Origin: Gracilaria gracilis
Lineage: Eukaryota > Rhodophyta > Florideophyceae > Gracilariales > Gracilariaceae
Reading direction: 5' to 3'
DNA: 64,000 nt
Assembly: GCA_030374805.1 (NCBI GenBank)
Contig: JARGSG010000081.1
Coordinates: forward strand, 124,001-188,000
A model generated the notes under the pieces. That model had not been told where the DNA came from, did not search any database, and worked only from the letters and a program-made list of their open reading frames with translations. Positions 44,608 through 55,455 of the stretch are shown one piece after another; position 1 is the stretch's first letter; every line of letters begins with the position of its first letter. Both the position numbers and the translations under genes were made by a program.

Positions 44608-44659
44608 ATTCACTTCCACAAGTTGTTTTTCCTTCCAAGACGAGAAGCAAAACTTGGAC

Positions 44660-45200
44660 CATAGCACATCTGTCATGTTCCAGGGAACGCCTGTATCAGA
44701 CGTTTTTGTCTCAAACAAGAAAGTACTGTACATAATGTTGAGAGCCGCGCATTCATGGTCCAGCACTGTGCCCTTCCATTAGCTTCCCTGTCAATGTCGT
44801 AGGGAGTGATTTTGGCGTTTGTTCAGCGGCCTGTTAAGCAGGTTGGGTTAAGCAGAATCAAGTCGGTGCTCGTAACTATTTTCGCTACTTTTCTACATTA
44901 AAATGGTTTTGCGTAACGCTAAGTTTCATTGTCGAAAGATGCAATACCTTTGTGTGCGCGCGCTCGCGGATCTCGGCTTTTCTAGTGTAGGCCCGTTCTA
45001 AGGTTATTCAATACGTACAACGGTTGTCCTACAACCAACGATTGTACTACAACCTCGGCATATGAATAATGTTTATGATCTCAGGCTTGTAGGTCATGAT
45101 GATGCAGCTCTGCACCAGTCAGCGCGCCATCAACACGCCATATGTGTGACGTTCGCACATTCGCACGTTCGCACGCCGCAGCTCGGACGTCTTGTCCGCC
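44660..45200. other. Unassigned spacer
   Basis: No gene recognised. It contains the 3' flank of the zinc-finger gene. Confidence 0.4.
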
Positions 45201-46307
45201 TTATGACTTCGTGGCACAGCGCGGCTTGGTCACGTACCTGGGCAGCTGTGCGCGTTGTTCCTCTGGGCTGCTGTGGCGCAACTCGAAAAGGATCTTACTC
45301 TGCTCCGCCACCGCGCTGTCTGGTGGTGCCGCCACCGCGCGTTCTGGTGCCGCCATCGCGCCGCCCGCTCTTGGTTGCAACGAGTACAGGTTCGTGAACG
45401 GTTGCGTGGCGTTTGCGCTATTGTGCGGCGTGTACTGGTTGTGACGAGGGAGGGGAGAGCGAATGGCCTCGTTACGTGTGTATACAATGTTGGGCGAAGT
45501 TGATGGCGCTGCTTGGCTAGCGCAAACTGCATCGGGCTGCGTGGGTGAGCCCGCCGCGTACGTGCTCCTCAGCGGCGGTAGTCTGGTTGCTGGCGCGTAG
45601 CTGTACGGTGCGGGCTGCTGCGAATAGCTGACGTATTGAGCCGCGTCAGCGGGCGGCGTGTACGCCTGCGGGGCCGGTGTAGGCGAGTAGGGCGGCATGT
45701 GCGCAGCGTTGTAATTGGAAGTTGGTGCATTGTAGCCGTACGCGTCATTGGGCGGCGAATTGGTTGGCAGTGGTCTTGAATACGAGTACGCGGCGGCTTG
45801 CTGTTGATACAGATAAGAAGCGCCATGTTTCGGCGCTTGCAAAGCGTACAAGTACGGATGCGACTGCGAAGGCGCGTACGGCGGCAAAGCCGACGGTGCA
45901 GAAGTAATGTACGCGGGATGCGAATCGACGTAAGCGGCGGTGGGCGTGGTGTGTGGCACGGCAATTGGGGAAAGATGATTGTCTCTCGGGCGCTTTGGAA
46001 GGTGCGCATCGTCCATGGCAGCGTAGAAGGAGTCGGGGATGCCGCTCATTCCCAGCACGTCTACAGCGACGGATTTGCGACCGGCAATGGCGTTGGGCAC
46101 GACGGAGACGCGCGAGTTGTGCATCTGCTCGGCGTGCACCAGCATTCTCTGGACGGAGAGCATGCGCTTGTTGCAGTAGGGACATCGAAGATGCTTCTCC
46201 TTCTGATGCGCAAGCAACTCCTGCCCCTGCTGGAAGGTGCGGTCACAGTAATAACAGAAGATTTGGTCGCGCGCGTTGGGCACGGCTCGCTTCTTCTTTT
46301 GTCCCAT
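45201..46307 (-). CDS. BuGZ/ZNF207-like C2H2 zinc-finger protein
   Basis: A 368-codon uninterrupted minus-strand gene starting at ATG 46307 (MGQKKKRAVPNARDQ). The N-terminal third carries two C2H2 fingers (FCYYCDRTFQQGQELLAHQ at residues 17-35 and RCPYCNKRMLSVQRMLVHAE just after), followed by SVVPNAIAGRKS and VLGMSGIPDSFY. This order (two fingers, VPNAIpGR, GMeGIP) is diagnostic of BuGZ/ZNF207. The animal protein binds Bub3 and microtubules in mitosis and is also linked to splicing. The rest is a low-complexity Tyr/Pro/Ala/Gln-rich region typical of the family, which phase-separates. I chose 46307 because longer in-frame starts upstream give a non-conserved leader. A TATATATATA at 46571-46580 lies about 265 bp upstream. 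No sign of decay. Confidence 0.85.
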   Translation of the reverse strand: MGQKKKRAVPNARDQIFCYYCDRTFQQGQELLAHQKEKHLRCPYCNKRMLSVQRMLVHAEQMHNSRVSVVPNAIAGRKSVAVDVLGMSGIPDSFYAAMDDAHLPKRPRDNHLSPIAVPHTTPTAAYVDSHPAYITSAPSALPPYAPSQSHPYLYALQAPKHGASYLYQQQAAAYSYSRPLPTNSPPNDAYGYNAPTSNYNAAHMPPYSPTPAPQAYTPPADAAQYVSYSQQPAPYSYAPATRLPPLRSTYAAGSPTQPDAVCASQAAPSTSPNIVYTRNEAIRSPLPRHNQYTPHNSANATQPFTNLYSLQPRAGGAMAAPERAVAAPPDSAVAEQSKILFELRHSSPEEQRAQLPRYVTKPRCATKS

Positions 46308-46756
46308 GGCGGCGGGGGTGGCGGGACGTGACTGTGCTGGACGAGGAGGAGCAGCCGCGCTGAGGTAAGGAGTTAGTTGGCGGTAGGAGGGGGGGAGGGT
46401 GGGGGGGAGCGAAGAGAAGGCGACGGGCAGCCGCGTGTGTGGCATGCAAAAGGGCGTGGGGCAACGATCTGGTGTATGTGCTCGGGGCGCAAGGGTGGGG
46501 GCGGGGGGGGTGGGGGGGGCGGCGCGCCTTAAAATTGCCGCGCAGGCGGCTGTCGCAAGCAGTAGCGCACTATATATATACTGTACACGCGCGCGCGCGT
46601 CGAACGAACAGCAGCGACGCACAACAATAGCCAACGGGTGCGCGAAAAATGCGCGCATACGGTCGCCCATTCGCGCACGCGAGGCGTTGTGACGCGCACA
46701 CGCTCCATGACGCCAAGCGCTCCCTCCGGAGTCCGGACGTGCAGGCGTGCCGCACC

Positions 46757-46780
46757 TAAAACCCTAAAACCCCTAAAACC
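46757..46780. promoter_or_regulatory. Telo-box-like motif (AAACCCTAAA repeats)
   Basis: TAAAACCCTAAAACCCCTAAAA between the divergent-side 5' region of the zinc-finger gene and the small membrane gene resembles plant-type telomere repeats (CCCTAAA) and the telo-box of plant promoters. Three imperfect units only. Confidence 0.4.
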
Positions 46781-46952
46781 GCCGCCGCCACCGCGGCCGC
46801 CGTCGCCGCCAGCCACGCCCAAACACGTCAACGGATCTCGCGAAGCGGCATACCAAGGGTGCACACATACGAGCGTACAGCCAGCCTCCACCGCAGCGCT
46901 TTTACTCCTTTCTCTAAACAAAATCTTCCACCTCCCCCCCCCAACCCCCCTC

Positions 46953-47147
46953 TCACGTCGCCTTCCGCGAGTAGTAGTCATACGCTCGTTTCCCCGCATA
47001 TATTACAACACCCCCCGCCACCGCCAACGCCGCCCACTTGGCCACCGTCACCATCGCTGACCCTCGCCCTGACACCCCCTCGTAGTAATCCCGGCAGATC
47101 ACCTCCAGGTGTAGCGCCACGCCCAGCAGGTCCACGTACAACGACCC
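46953..47147 (-). CDS. Last exon or short gene for a small membrane protein
   Basis: The minus-strand frame (about 64 codons, after a TGA at 47148) reads LYVDLLGVALHLEVICRDYYEG, then MVTVAKWAALAVAGGVVIYAGKRAYDYYSRKAT. The second half is one transmembrane helix with a basic C-terminal end. An ATG exists only at MVTVAKW (47052-47054), giving 33 codons. The sequence before the frame (TTAACTTAACCTGAG) could be a branch site and acceptor, so this may be the final exon of a spliced gene. Small organellar or ER tail-anchored proteins look like this, but I cannot name the family. Confidence 0.35.
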   Translation of the reverse strand, partial: GSLYVDLLGVALHLEVICRDYYEGVSGRGSAMVTVAKWAALAVAGGVVIYAGKRAYDYYSRKAT

Positions 47148-47159
47148 TCAGGTTAAGTT

Positions 47160-49145
47160 AACCCGGCAAGAACAGTGTAACTTTGAACTCTTTGTGCCAA
47201 CTACGATAGGTGCATGACATCTGCATTCGCCGTACCCTCGAGATCTCCCCCAGAAAACTCCATCCTCAATTTGGTCAATATCTGTATCTGTAGGACAGAA
47301 AAAAAATGTAGGGATAACCCGGTTATCTGATGTAACGGCAAAGTCGCTTATGAGCTTGTGCAGTAGTGGACCACTACTAGTGGTGTAGCAATGCTGATAA
47401 GTGAGCGCATGTGGCTGAATTTGTTGTAATTTTCGCTACGTTTCAGTTTACATTGCGTTCACTACAACTGCTGCATAAAATGTATCCGAACATACGTGTT
47501 GTACAGGCCCTTTTCGATGGATTTGGGCAAGTCATTCATTCGATCCTCTCGAAGAACCAGATACAGTATCTATCTTCTTAAAAGGGTGCCTTGCAGTTGG
47601 GCTAGAGTTATCACAGACTACCTTGTCTGCGAGTTGTTGGAGATCAGTGGTGGTGTTCACGTCGTTACTATTGTGCTTCAGCTCACAACGCTGAACGCAC
47701 TCGCGTTATCATTGCTGTAAATAGACAATTGAATCAATGGTGAACGACGACACAGACACAATAACAACATTTGTTTGCTCCATTATAGTTTATAGAATAA
47801 ACCGGACTGTTACCAACGGTAGCCACGACGTGCGCAGGCCTCGGTGTTTGTTAAACAGGCTGCCACTTTTGGCACCAAAAGCACGAGTTCACAAATTCTT
47901 TTTCACGGCAGAGCGGCTCACTATCGGTAGACAGGCGCGCATATCATAGATATGAACGCTTCCTGGGAGCGCAAGCGCAGATAGAACTTTCTGATCTGGC
48001 GGCCAAAGCGCAAGGTGACAGGTGACAGGAACGGGTAACGGTTAGTACCAACGGTACACGACGTACAGTACTACACGTAGAAGGCGGAAGCAAACTTTTT
48101 TCGCGGCGAAGGCGAATGTAAGTGCGTTCGTTCGGAGCGCTACGAACGCCTTCATACACACGGGAGAAGTGCGGGCCAAAGAAGGCTTGGATGTGTCAAC
48201 TTGTGCGCGTCCTCAACACGCATGTAACTGTTTTTAAACGCGTGTGCGGCTGCAGGCGACCGTGCAACTTGTAACAGCCAGTGGTATCCGTACGGTTTGG
48301 ACTTGGAAAGAGGGATAAAGCTGCTGTGTTTGAACTAAACCGCTGCTGCACCCGCTGCGTAGAGCACGAGGAGGACCTCCTCGCCGTGCGTCACGCGCGC
48401 TTGCGCTTTTCCGTACTGCAACGCGTGGCAAACGGGTTGCGAGCACGCGCCGCACACGAACTGCGACCGCACTACATGGCCTCAACGCGTGTGCGTGCGC
48501 TTGACGAGTAGATACTTGTAAATTACAGTAGCCGGGCAATGTAACTTTAACATAATTAAGTGCATTTGTACTTGAAACAGGAAGCGTCGGATCTATCTAC
48601 TTACATCCCAACTACTGTTGCAAAACGCACTGCCTTCGAAAGGCTGCCGGGTTGCTTGCAAGTTACGAATCTCGGGACAATTTTGTCTACACTCGAGGGG
48701 GACTTTAAACTTTTCAAGTTGCGTCGCGTGCTTCGTTTCTGAAGCACAAATTTTGCCTCATAGCTACTGCTGTATTCCATATTCGGCGATGGAAAAAGAC
48801 AGCTTGTCAAAGAGCGCAGGGCGGGTATGGCACCTTTCCACAGCATTGGAATCGAAGCGTTCGCCAGTTAATGACGGCCGGAACGAAGTGCGAAGGTTGT
48901 TGCAGTGATGGCCGTGGCAGATGGGGCCCTATCGCTTTGATTGGCCGACCGCGAACGTTACGTAATTAACAGATGGCGTTGCGCTCCGCAACGAATGGCT
49001 CTTTCTACTCCGTGGCCAATCAGCGCTTGAGTTGTGTGGCACTTTTCACGGCGCATTCCGAGATTCCGCCGGTGAGGCGTGAGTGTCTCAACAAGCGTGA
49101 ACGTGCACACGTACAGTAAGAGGCGTGAACCCTTGATAGTTGAGG
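47160..49145. other. Intergenic, possibly holding the first exon of the rubredoxin gene
   Basis: No gene is firmly recognised in these 2 kb. The rubredoxin frame at 49165 lacks its first Cys-x-x-Cys and any transit peptide, so an upstream exon is expected here; I could not find one with a matching donor. Confidence 0.35.
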
Positions 49146-49147
49146 CC

Positions 49148-49178
49148 CTCGTACACGTAGCCAGGCTACGTGTACGAG
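49148..49178. repeat. 31-bp perfect palindrome at the rubredoxin 5' boundary
   Basis: CTCGTACACGTAGCC, one A, then GGCTACGTGTACGAG: 15-bp perfect arms. The right arm is the coding sequence for GYVYE of the rubredoxin. Confidence 0.9.
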
Positions 49179-49436
49179 CCCGCACAGGGCGACAAAGCGG
49201 CGCGCATTGCGCCTGGCACGCCGTTCAGCGACGTGGCGGACGGCTACTTTTGCCCCGTGTGTCGCACGCCCAAGCGGCGCTCCGTGCCGGGCAAGAAGGT
49301 GATTGCCGGCTTTGCAGATCACCAGGCGTACGGGCTGGGCTCCAACAGCATGACGGCCGGCCAAAAGAACCTGACCATCTTTGGCGGGCTGGTGCTGGCG
49401 TTCTTGCTGCTGCTTTCCGGCTACGCGCTCAACTAG
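49165..49436 (+). CDS. Membrane-anchored rubredoxin, C-terminal exon
   Basis: The frame reads GYVYEPAQGDKAARIAPGTPF, DGYFCPVCRTPKRRS, then KNLTIFGGLVLAFLLLLSGYALN and TAG at 49434. The second Cys pair (CPVC), the GTPF motif and the C-terminal transmembrane helix match the thylakoid rubredoxin of plants, algae and cyanobacteria (RBD1/RubA), needed for photosystem II assembly. The N-terminal CxxCG pair must lie in an upstream exon: immediately upstream there is a stop, and AG at 49163-49164 can serve as acceptor, giving phase G|GC. That exon was not found. A palindrome covers the same junction. The length of the visible part fits the mature protein minus about ten residues. Confidence 0.75.
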
Positions 49437-49483
49437 CCTTTGCGGCTATGCGCTCAACTGGCGTTTCCGGCTACGCGCTCAAC
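49414..49483. repeat. Three 25-bp units duplicating the end of the rubredoxin gene
   Basis: TTTCCGGCTACGCGCTCAAC occurs at 49414 (the last codons), again slightly changed at about 49439, and exactly at 49464, each 25 bp apart. The stop lies after the first unit. Confidence 0.85.
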
Positions 49484-49705
49484 GACTAGCGAGCGCTGTA
49501 CGGACGCGCCGTTTGAAAGTGCACGGTGGAGGGGGGGATGGACATATCGTCGGTGGCAGTTTTGCATGAAGCTGCGCGTTGGCGCCGCTGTGCATTGCAG
49601 TATGCATAGATACTTGGATAAAAAGAAGTTATGTACCAACTTGGGGGAATATAAGATAACTAAGTTGTAAAGTCTTTACTGCTTGGAGCAGCAGCGACCA
49701 CGCGA

Positions 49706-49820
49706 CGGCGCGCGCGCGCCTTAATATACGCACGCACGCGCGCCGAAACACGTCATGGCGCGCGCGCCTTAATATACGCACGCACGCGCGCCGAAACACG
49801 TCATGGCGCGCGCGCCTTTT
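49706..49820. repeat. 48-bp tandem repeat, about 2.4 units
   Basis: GCGCGCGCCTTAATATACGC recurs with a period of 48 bp (TTAATATACG at 49721 and 49769), then a partial third unit. Confidence 0.9.
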
Positions 49821-49839
49821 TGTGCCACTGCGCCCGCCG

Positions 49840-50416
49840 GTTGGTGACAGCTTTTTACATGTGGCCGTTGGCAGTGAGCGCGTGTGTTTACCAGTGCTGG
49901 GGTGATGTGTATCTAGTAGATATCTACAGTATCTAAAATCACAACTGTTTTCGGCGCCGAACGGCGCACTGCATGAACGGCGCCCGCCTGCGCATGCACC
50001 TGATCACTCGTAACCTTAGATAGTACAGTATGTACTTCACAGTCACAGACGGACGGTGCATCCGCACTGGATACGTTACTGCTATAATAGGCCGAACAGC
50101 GGCGCACGCCATAGTTGATACCGAAGGTATCGAGGTTCGGTGTATCTGTGCAAGCAGACGATCTACCAACGGTAGCAACGTTACCTGCAAGCAGCGCGCG
50201 CGCCATTTTGAGAGCTAGAGCGCTAGAGCGAAAACATGAACAGTGAAAACAAAAATAAACGGCGTCAAGCCGCGTCAAGCAATGCTTTGATCGTTCACAT
50301 ACAGTGGCGCATACAACAACAAACAACAAGCAAAAGCAATGCAATCAGTGCAACACAACATCTCTCTCTCTCTCTCTCCTTCTCTCTCCCTCTGCTGTGC
50401 TGCCCAAAACACGCAG
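49840..50416. other. Intergenic with a CT microsatellite
   Basis: A CT-rich run lies at about 50361-50395. No gene recognised. Confidence 0.45.
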
Positions 50417-51136
50417 CTACGTGAGCGAGCGCAGCGGCAACGACGACAGGCTATCGCTCCACGCGTCGGCAAACAGGATGGCAAACGCCATGTAGTACGA
50501 CAGTACGGACGCCAACACGCCCGCCACGCCCGAAATCACCGCCGCCCACCGGTGGTCGAACAGCGCCACCGCGTCGAACGCGTACACCACAATGAGGAGA
50601 AACAGCGTGCCGCACGCGCAGCGGTCGATGCGAAAGCTCGGAACCCATAGCACCAGCGCCGACAGCGCGAACAGCACGTTGTACGTCAGTGCCAGCACCA
50701 CGTCCGCCTCCAATCCGCGCTGTGTAGCCATCACTTCGCCGCCGCCCGCTGCCGCCGCCGCCGCGGGCGAAAAAAGCGCCGAGTATAGAAAAATAGCCTG
50801 CGCCAGCCAGTGGAAGCCGAACAGCGCAAACGTGTTGGCGGCGTGCATATTGTTGAGCAGAAAGTGGTAGTATGCCGCAAACAGCTGCGCAAAGCTACCC
50901 AGCGGAGTAGCCACAGCGAACAGCAGCGGGTGTAGAGTGCGCTGTCCCAGCAGCTTGGGCACGGACCACAGCGTGATAGCGATAGCAAAGCCGATCAATC
51001 CGACCGGCGTCGGGTCAGCGATGGGGCGATACGGCCTGGACGCGCACGACAGCGGCAGCAACGGCTTGCGCGGCGCCGAGAGCAGTTTCAATATGAGCGC
51101 CGCTTGTTGCACGCGCGCGCCTTTGAGTCGTGTCAT
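50417..51136 (-). CDS. GPR1/FUN34/YaaH (AceTr) family membrane protein
   Basis: A 239-codon uninterrupted gene on the minus strand from ATG 51134-51136 (MTRLKGARVQQAALILKLL) to 50417. The family signature near the first helix is ADPTPVGLIGFAIAI (family NPxPLGL). Six hydrophobic segments follow, with QLFAAYYHFLLNNMHAANTF and ALFGFHWLAQAIFLYS in the middle, matching the family's NtFg..aF..yg.FW block. Members (YaaH/SatP, Ady2, Gpr1) carry acetate or succinate, or ammonium in some reports, across membranes. The ATG at 51134 was preferred over upstream in-frame starts, which add only Cys-rich low-complexity sequence. An alanine/glycine run (AAAAAAGGG) lies in a loop. The gene looks functional. 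Confidence 0.78.
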   Translation of the reverse strand: MTRLKGARVQQAALILKLLSAPRKPLLPLSCASRPYRPIADPTPVGLIGFAIAITLWSVPKLLGQRTLHPLLFAVATPLGSFAQLFAAYYHFLLNNMHAANTFALFGFHWLAQAIFLYSALFSPAAAAAAGGGEVMATQRGLEADVVLALTYNVLFALSALVLWVPSFRIDRCACGTLFLLIVVYAFDAVALFDHRWAAVISGVAGVLASVLSYYMAFAILFADAWSDSLSSLPLRSLT

Positions 51137-51139
51137 ACC

Positions 51140-52385
51140 CCCACAACAACAGCTGCCAACACACACAAACACACACGGAGCGCCGGCGAGCGACGCTAGT
51201 GTCTCACAAGCACCGCCGACACAAAACACCGCAGCGCGCACACACCACACGCACGCAAGGCACAAACAAAAAACGCATCGTTCGTCGTGCGCCACCGCGT
51301 CCGCTTCCGCCGTATCCGCCGTCCCCCCCCCCCCCCTCCGCTATAAACGGCGCGCGCAAAAACTGCCAGCGTAGCGCCGTCGCCACTCGGCAGCAGCGGC
51401 GGCGACGCTGCGCGCGCGCGCAAAAAGCACGCCGTGCTTACAGCGTGCGTACGCGTGATACACGCGCGCGCGCGCGCGACGCGTGGCGCGCGTGCAGTGG
51501 CTGCTGCGCGGTTGCTTTCTTGGCGCACGCGCGCGTGTGTGGCGGTTGGCGTTTTGCGTTTCGGTTTGGTTTCGGTTTGTCGTTTCACAACGGCCGCGGC
51601 GGCGGTGGCACTGTATTCAAACTGTTACTCCGTGAAAACCAGGTGGAAAGTTCGAAGGTCCTTGTCACTCCCAGGTGGAATCCCCGATGTTCTACGGGTT
51701 GTCCTTTGGCCGTATCAGCTACATTCGAGACTTCCTCCCTGATACCGGAGAACTGTCCTACAGGTGTGATCAAATGCGAGCGGTGACAATCAAATACACA
51801 AACAGCCGTTCAAACAAGCACGCAGTACGATGGGTGGATACTTAAAGGCACGTTTCGTTACAGCGTTTCAAACGCGACTCGAGAATCAGATGTCTTTTTA
51901 TACATCAGCGCGGATCAAATCACTATAAGAACTCCAGCATGACTGATATGTTGTGTCACCATCATCTCCAACAACTCGCTACTGCACCTTCCGTTCTTAC
52001 CTTTTACTCACAACGATCGCGGACGCCACAGTTCCTCAGCCCATAATGACACATCAACACCACATCGACGCGAGCCGTGCCCATCTGTCCTTCGTACAAA
52101 ACTGCGGCGCCAGACGACCTCGCGCAAGCCACAAACCGAGCCTTAATGAGCTCCCTAGTGAGCTGCATGACCTCCTTCTCGAAAATATTCGAAGCAATGG
52201 CCGGAGTGAGCAACCACCCCGTCAGCAGCCAGTTTTGCGCTTGCAATCACTACGACGCATGCGGTCTTTACTTCATGCTGTTCTGTACTGTGCAGTATTT
52301 CTACAATAATACGCCGATCTCGTTAAGGAAGTCGATGTTCTTTTTCCCGCGACGAGTTGGGATGTTCACGAGTACCAAGACCGCT
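51140..52385. other. Intergenic, with homopolymer and CG-repeat runs
   Basis: A poly-C run (about 51321-51337) and a CGCGCG run (51451-51480) are present. From about 52000 there may be more of the decayed methyltransferase gene, but no motif is recognisable. Confidence 0.4.
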
Positions 52386-52389
52386 CTGT

Positions 52390-54333
52390 TCATTCACCGG
52401 TGTTGCTCAGAACTATCGCTCGCAGTTGTGCTTCACGGTTAGTAACTCTTCGCCTCCCCCTATACGAGTTTTCAGGCGCTGAAACCATCCTGCCTACGGT
52501 GGTTGAGGAATGCAAGCAACTGGAGACCTTGGCATTTGATGATGGCGGCTGTACCGGTTTTGGATCCACTAGAAAGGGCACAACTTCCTTTCCGTCTGCG
52601 TCCTTTGAGATGTGCTCACGCAGTATCTCTTCGAAGTCTCCAAACTGATCAACCGTGCAGAACACTGTGAAATGTCCACCAGGTCGGAGCATAGATGATA
52701 TGACTTGCGCAGTATTCACCATGTCATCCTCAGATAGTTGGTCCCACTCACTGTCGCGTATAATATAGGGTGGGTCTGTGAGCACAAGCTACACATTACC
52801 CTCCAAGGCATTGTCTGACGGGAAGAGTGTACCATGAGCCTCAAGTAGTTCATCGTATCCCACACAGTGCATAGAGAACTGTTTCTCCATACTTTCTCTG
52901 ACCACATCGAGAGCTTTCAGGGTCCGCTAGTCATCCATGCTATGAGGGGGGAGAACGCTTTCCGGAATATCCTTACTGTCCCCACCAGCACCTTCTTCAT
53001 CGTCAATGTCCACAATGAGGATGACATCGGCGTCTCCCGACGTCTTTCCTGCTGCTGTCGTTTTCAAGGGTGTACGAACTGGCAGGGTGTCGTCACTCTT
53101 CACAGTCACGGTCGTACTTCCTCCCTCTCGGCCTCCCCTCCCTACTCCTCGCCACGGCTGCAGAAGGTACCCAGTTCTGTACATGAACAGCTTCCCGAAT
53201 AGAAGATACGTATTCGTCGGAGAATCCGTTGAAACGGGATGGAAATGGTGCCGGAAGTTTTCCCCTGAGCTTTCCAGCACGTTCCACCTCGACGTAGCGG
53301 TCATCTTGTACAGAAAACCGTTGAAAACCACTTTGCTGACATCGGCTAAGAATTCCTTTGCCGACTCCCGTAACTTCGCATCGATGTCATATGAAAGAAC
53401 ATGAACCCAAGATACAGTCTCGCTCACCTCGGAAGTCGCCTTCATCTCCTCCCCTAACGTACGACCGGCCGATACGGGACTGACCCCAGCAGCGCGCGAT
53501 GCGATTGCATGGAATCCGAGCGACTTCTTCTCGATCAGCAGGTATGGAAACAGGATCTGCTCTGCATCAGCAAAACCTATGGTACGTGCAAACATATCCC
53601 ATCCCATACATATGGTTTGGATAGCATGGCCCATTCGCCTGCCGTGTGTATCTTTGGATGGTATGTACCCATCAACAAACGGTACGGCCCTATGGAAGCG
53701 TTGAGATATTTTCCCTCTCTTAGGTCCCAGTAGGCTTCTTTCCATCGAAATGTGCTTCACGAAGGAGAGAGAAAGCAGTTGCTGGAAGCGGGAGGAAGGG
53801 CCTATATAGAACATTGTCCGCTTCGTTTGCCTACTGCCCGCACCGTGCCGTTTGAAGAGGTCATTCCAGAAAGCCCGCTCCAGAAACGAGCTCCCATGGT
53901 CCACTTCCTTCTCGGGACTTTAGCTGAACATATCTCTCACGCGGCGATCGAGAGAAGTGCCATCCATATCCATTATATGGACATATTTGTAAATCCTACT
54001 AAGGAAACGGACGTCGATGCATATCTTCGCCAGTTCTTCCGGTGTGTAGTTCGTGTAAGAACCCTTCGCAGCATTAGTGAGGACGTCCATGGCACATCGC
54101 AGGCTGTTGCGGTTGGATACAAGCATATTGAAGGATTGCCGTGTATCCCAATTCTCGAGGACTACCTGTACCGCTTCGAGATGTCGCATACGCATCTCGT
54201 AGCTCGATAAACAGCGTCCAGAACGTGAATAAACCTGTGGCCATTGCGCTTGAATCAAGGTCGATGGTGGACGATACCATGCGAGAACTCCCAGTGGGCG
54301 GAGTGGGCCGCTTAAGGAACCCCGGTGCTTCAT
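52390..54333 (-). pseudogene. DPPY-type DNA methyltransferase-like protein, broken
   Basis: On the minus strand a helical N-terminal part (EELAKICIDVRFLSRIYKY, 53920-54333) and a long middle (52927-53904) precede a methyltransferase-like C-terminus (52390-52926): FSMHCVGYDELLEAHGTLF, LVLTDPPYIIRDSEWDQL and LRPGGHFTVFCTVDQFGDF. DPPY followed by PGGhF is the motif IV region of N6-adenine/N4-cytosine methyltransferases. An acidic VILIVDIDDEE resembles a SUMO-interaction motif. A frame change near 53910 and in-frame TAGs at 52927-52929 and near 52791 interrupt it. The S-adenosylmethionine-binding FxGxG motif was not found. The middle part is unknown. The middle helical region resembles sequence downstream of the ParB-like gene at 55.5-56.3 kb, so the two may belong to one family. 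Confidence 0.5.
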
Positions 54334-54339
54334 CTCAGA

Positions 54340-55450
54340 CGCTCCTCATGCTCAACGTTCAAAGGTTTGAAACGGATTCACGCAACAGTGTTCCCGAACG
54401 AATCGATGTTTGGGGGTTGCTTGGCGGGCGGAGCGGGTGGAAAGGATGAGAAATGGGGAGGTGGGTGCGAAGTATGACAAATATGGAGGTGGTCACGATG
54501 AGGAAGCCGGAGAAGCGGGTACGGCGGATGAGGAACGGCTTTGTGGCGACGATAAAGAGTAAATGAGCTCACATATCCCGGTCCTAGAATGTATGAATCA
54601 TGCAGAATGGCCGCCCGTTAAGTACATGGGCGTGTGTTGGATTCGCCGTGTCGGAAATTTGGCCAAGATCTTCGCTAAGAACACACTGAACCGCAGTTCC
54701 GACACTTCGACCATGGGCCATCGGCAGAGTGAGAACCAAGGGCAGTGGTTTTCCGAAAAGGACTGAGACCTACTTCTGAACGGTTCTAACATTCGCAATC
54801 AGATGCGCAACTGCTCACGCGCAACTGTTCACGCGAATATTGTGGACTTTTCCAACCGTATTTCCAAACGCGACGCCGACACCCATGTCCTATCTAAGCG
54901 GGTGCAGAGCGGCTGCGCATGGGAGCGATTTTATACACTACCAGACCTCTCGTGTGCGCCACACCCATTGAAGCTACCGACGCAAACGAACTGGGTATGT
55001 AATGGAGAGCAGAGACGTGGGAAAAGTCCAAATGAGACGCTCTCGAAATCCGAAGAAGGATCGAGAGAGAATGGCACCGTCGCTTCGAAGTGGAAGGAAA
55101 GCTTGAGACACGGCAGACGCATCTAGGAATCCGACAGTGGTGAGCCCGAAGCCTGCACCGGGCGATGATGTCACGTTGCCCGTACCCGAAGCAGAAGGGA
55201 AGCAGACGCCGATAGGAAAGGCTCATGTAGTTGCATTGGACGTCGGCGCAGGAAACGCGAGGTATCAGAGGGAAATGCACGGGCATGCTTTGCAGGGAAA
55301 CCGGGTGAAGATATAGTGGGTATTTCACGGGTGACTGTCACTCATGGACGTGATGCCTCTTATCCGTATCCCTTCAAGTGCGCCGATGAAGATTCTATTC
55401 CGAAAACGTTGAAGGACATGAACAAGCCCGGCTTTTTGCGTGGGACTTGA
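54340..55450. other. Unassigned sequence between the divergent pair
   Basis: Plus-strand stretches such as VTLPVPEAEGKQTPIGKAH (about 55170) look coding-like and could be a degraded N-terminus of the ParB-like gene. Nothing firm. Confidence 0.3.
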
Positions 55451-55455
55451 ACTTC

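Noticed and set aside
43685-44662. Long open frames on both strands
   Set aside because: They follow from the 21-bp GC-rich repeat unit and have no family resemblance.
48234-48540. Possible first exon of the rubredoxin gene
   Set aside because: Frames on both strands are Arg/Ala-rich and no donor compatible with the G|GC phase follows a CxxC codon pair.
49913-50344. 143-codon minus-strand frame
   Set aside because: Cys/Ser-rich composition without motifs; no sign of selection.
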